Positions 41,050-41,595 of a stretch of 41,595 nt of DNA are shown here, piece by piece. Under the pieces are notes generated by a model that was given only the letters and a program-made list of their open reading frames with translations, was not told the origin of the DNA and ran no database searches. Source of the stretch: Acidimicrobiaceae bacterium. Lineage in GTDB: Bacteria; Actinomycetota; Acidimicrobiia; Acidimicrobiales; Ilumatobacteraceae. The stretch spans positions 1-41,595 of the forward strand of contig JAHEDX010000035.1 of NCBI GenBank assembly GCA_024641005.1, in the 5' to 3' direction. How positions within the stretch are numbered: position 1 is the stretch's first letter; the number at the start of each line of letters is the position of its first letter. The position numbers and the translations under genes were made by a program.

Positions 41050-41078
41050 TGTCCGACGGATCCGAGGAGCGCGCGTGA
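41049..41078 (+). CDS. Possible near-leaderless 9-codon upstream ORF (MSDGSEERA)
   Basis: A short frame whose TGA overlaps the GTG start of the acyl-CoA dehydrogenase (GTGA at 41075-41078), just like the mini-ORF at 40083. A purine-rich GAGGAG lies within it and could serve the GTG directly, so the frame may simply be a leader. Confidence 0.35.
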   Translation: MSDGSEERA

Positions 41079-41595
41079 CGACATCTGACGTGACAACTGA
41101 CGTGAAATCCGAGGTTGCTTCCGGCGCGGTGAGCGCATGGATCGAAGCCAACTGGCACCACGACCTGACGCTCGGCGAGTGGTGGCAGCGGCTCGCCGAC
41201 GCCGGATACGCCTTCCCCCACTGGCCAGAAGGGTTCGGTGGGCGGGGCATGCGCGCCGCGGAGTCCGCTGCGATCCAACAGATCCTCGGGGCCCACGGAG
41301 TGATCGGCCCACCGACCGGCAACGCCCCGAACATGGGCGTACCCACGGTACTCACACATGGCACCGACGATCAGAAGCAGCGTTTCGTCAAACCGGTCGC
41401 CAACGGTCAGAACGCCTGGTGCCAGTTGTTCTCCGAGCCGGGCGCCGGATCAGACCTCGCCAGCCTCGCGACCAAAGCCGAACGCGACGGCGACGAGTTC
41501 GTCATCACCGGGCAGAAGGTCTGGAACTCGAGCGCCGACATCAGCGAATGGGGAATGCTCGTCGCCCGCACCAACCCCGATGTCCCCAAACATGC
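41075..41595 (+). CDS. Acyl-CoA dehydrogenase family protein, 3'-truncated by window edge
   Basis: The first 173 codons of an FAD-dependent acyl-CoA dehydrogenase. It has FPHWPEGFGGRGM, WCQLFSEPGAGSDLASL and GQKVWNSSADISEWGML; the C-terminal catalytic region lies beyond the window. Substrate unknown. I chose GTG at 41075 because it follows GAGGAG and overlaps the upstream mini-ORF. AT-rich motif site C suggests it is controlled like the operons at 29803 and 39215. Confidence 0.88.
   Translation, partial: MTTSDVTTDVKSEVASGAVSAWIEANWHHDLTLGEWWQRLADAGYAFPHWPEGFGGRGMRAAESAAIQQILGAHGVIGPPTGNAPNMGVPTVLTHGTDDQKQRFVKPVANGQNAWCQLFSEPGAGSDLASLATKAERDGDEFVITGQKVWNSSADISEWGMLVARTNPDVPKH

Noticed and set aside
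41083-41116. Repeated TGACGTGA at the start of the last acyl-CoA dehydrogenase
   Set aside because: The half-sites are direct, not inverted, and do not match TGAC-N6-GTCA; they encode TSDVTTDVK.

Overview
The window is GC-rich DNA, densely packed with catabolic genes, and looks like an actinobacterial chromosome. I favour an Acidimicrobiia-type organism (for example an Ilumatobacter relative) because of four LLM-class flavin oxidoreductases that are usually F420-dependent, TANNNT promoters placed 6-7 bases before start codons (leaderless transcripts), many GTG starts and many NTF2/SnoaL-like proteins. The taxon is an inference; no rRNA or tRNA gene was seen. No gene-free stretch exceeds 300 bases, so this is a continuous catabolic region.

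Layout. 1-4.9 kb: end of a SAM methyltransferase, an NTF2-like protein diverging from an SDR plus isochorismatase-like pair, then two crotonases and a CMD-family protein on the minus strand. 5-8.9 kb: two-domain VOC protein, an NTF2-like protein, and a short operon of an HMG-CoA-synthase-like/DUF35 fusion, a 30-codon ORF and an SCPx-type thiolase. 8.9-12.5 kb: SDR, D-aminoacylase-type amidohydrolase and an atypical SDR. 12.6-17.3 kb: overlapping aldo-keto reductase, acyl-CoA dehydrogenase, LLM and alpha/beta hydrolase genes, then a second hydrolase. 17.4-26.3 kb: SDR and TesB thioesterase, amidohydrolase, LLM, NTF2-like protein, quinone oxidoreductase, crotonase, hot-dog protein, acyl-CoA dehydrogenase and NTF2-like protein. 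26.3-33.1 kb: acyl-CoA ligase, amidohydrolase, TetR regulator, LLM, amidohydrolase and a DUF7065-like protein. 33.1-39.2 kb: one minus-strand operon of two acyl-CoA dehydrogenases, an acyl-CoA ligase, a carboxyltransferase and an alpha/beta hydrolase. 39.3-41.6 kb: FabG-like SDR, LLM and the start of another acyl-CoA dehydrogenase.

Together these encode CoA activation, dehydrogenation, hydration, oxidation and thiolysis or retro-aldol cleavage, with hydrolases and flavin oxidoreductases for a substrate such as a steroid, terpenoid or other alicyclic acid. The substrate cannot be read from the sequence.

Three non-coding systems unite the region. First, eight copies of a 14-base operator, TGAC(A/G)-N4-(T/C)GTCA, sit at the starts of genes between 0.9 and 26.3 kb and define a probable regulon. 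Second, a different AT-rich motif precedes the LLM gene at 29.8 kb, the large operon at 39.2 kb and the last acyl-CoA dehydrogenase; the TetR gene next to the first site may act on it. Third, a dispersed palindrome of 29-37 bases with half-site TTACGAAACGTGCC around one central A or T occurs in ten copies at nine places, nearly always touching a stop codon and never between divergent genes. This family and the operator-defined regulon are the most unusual findings.
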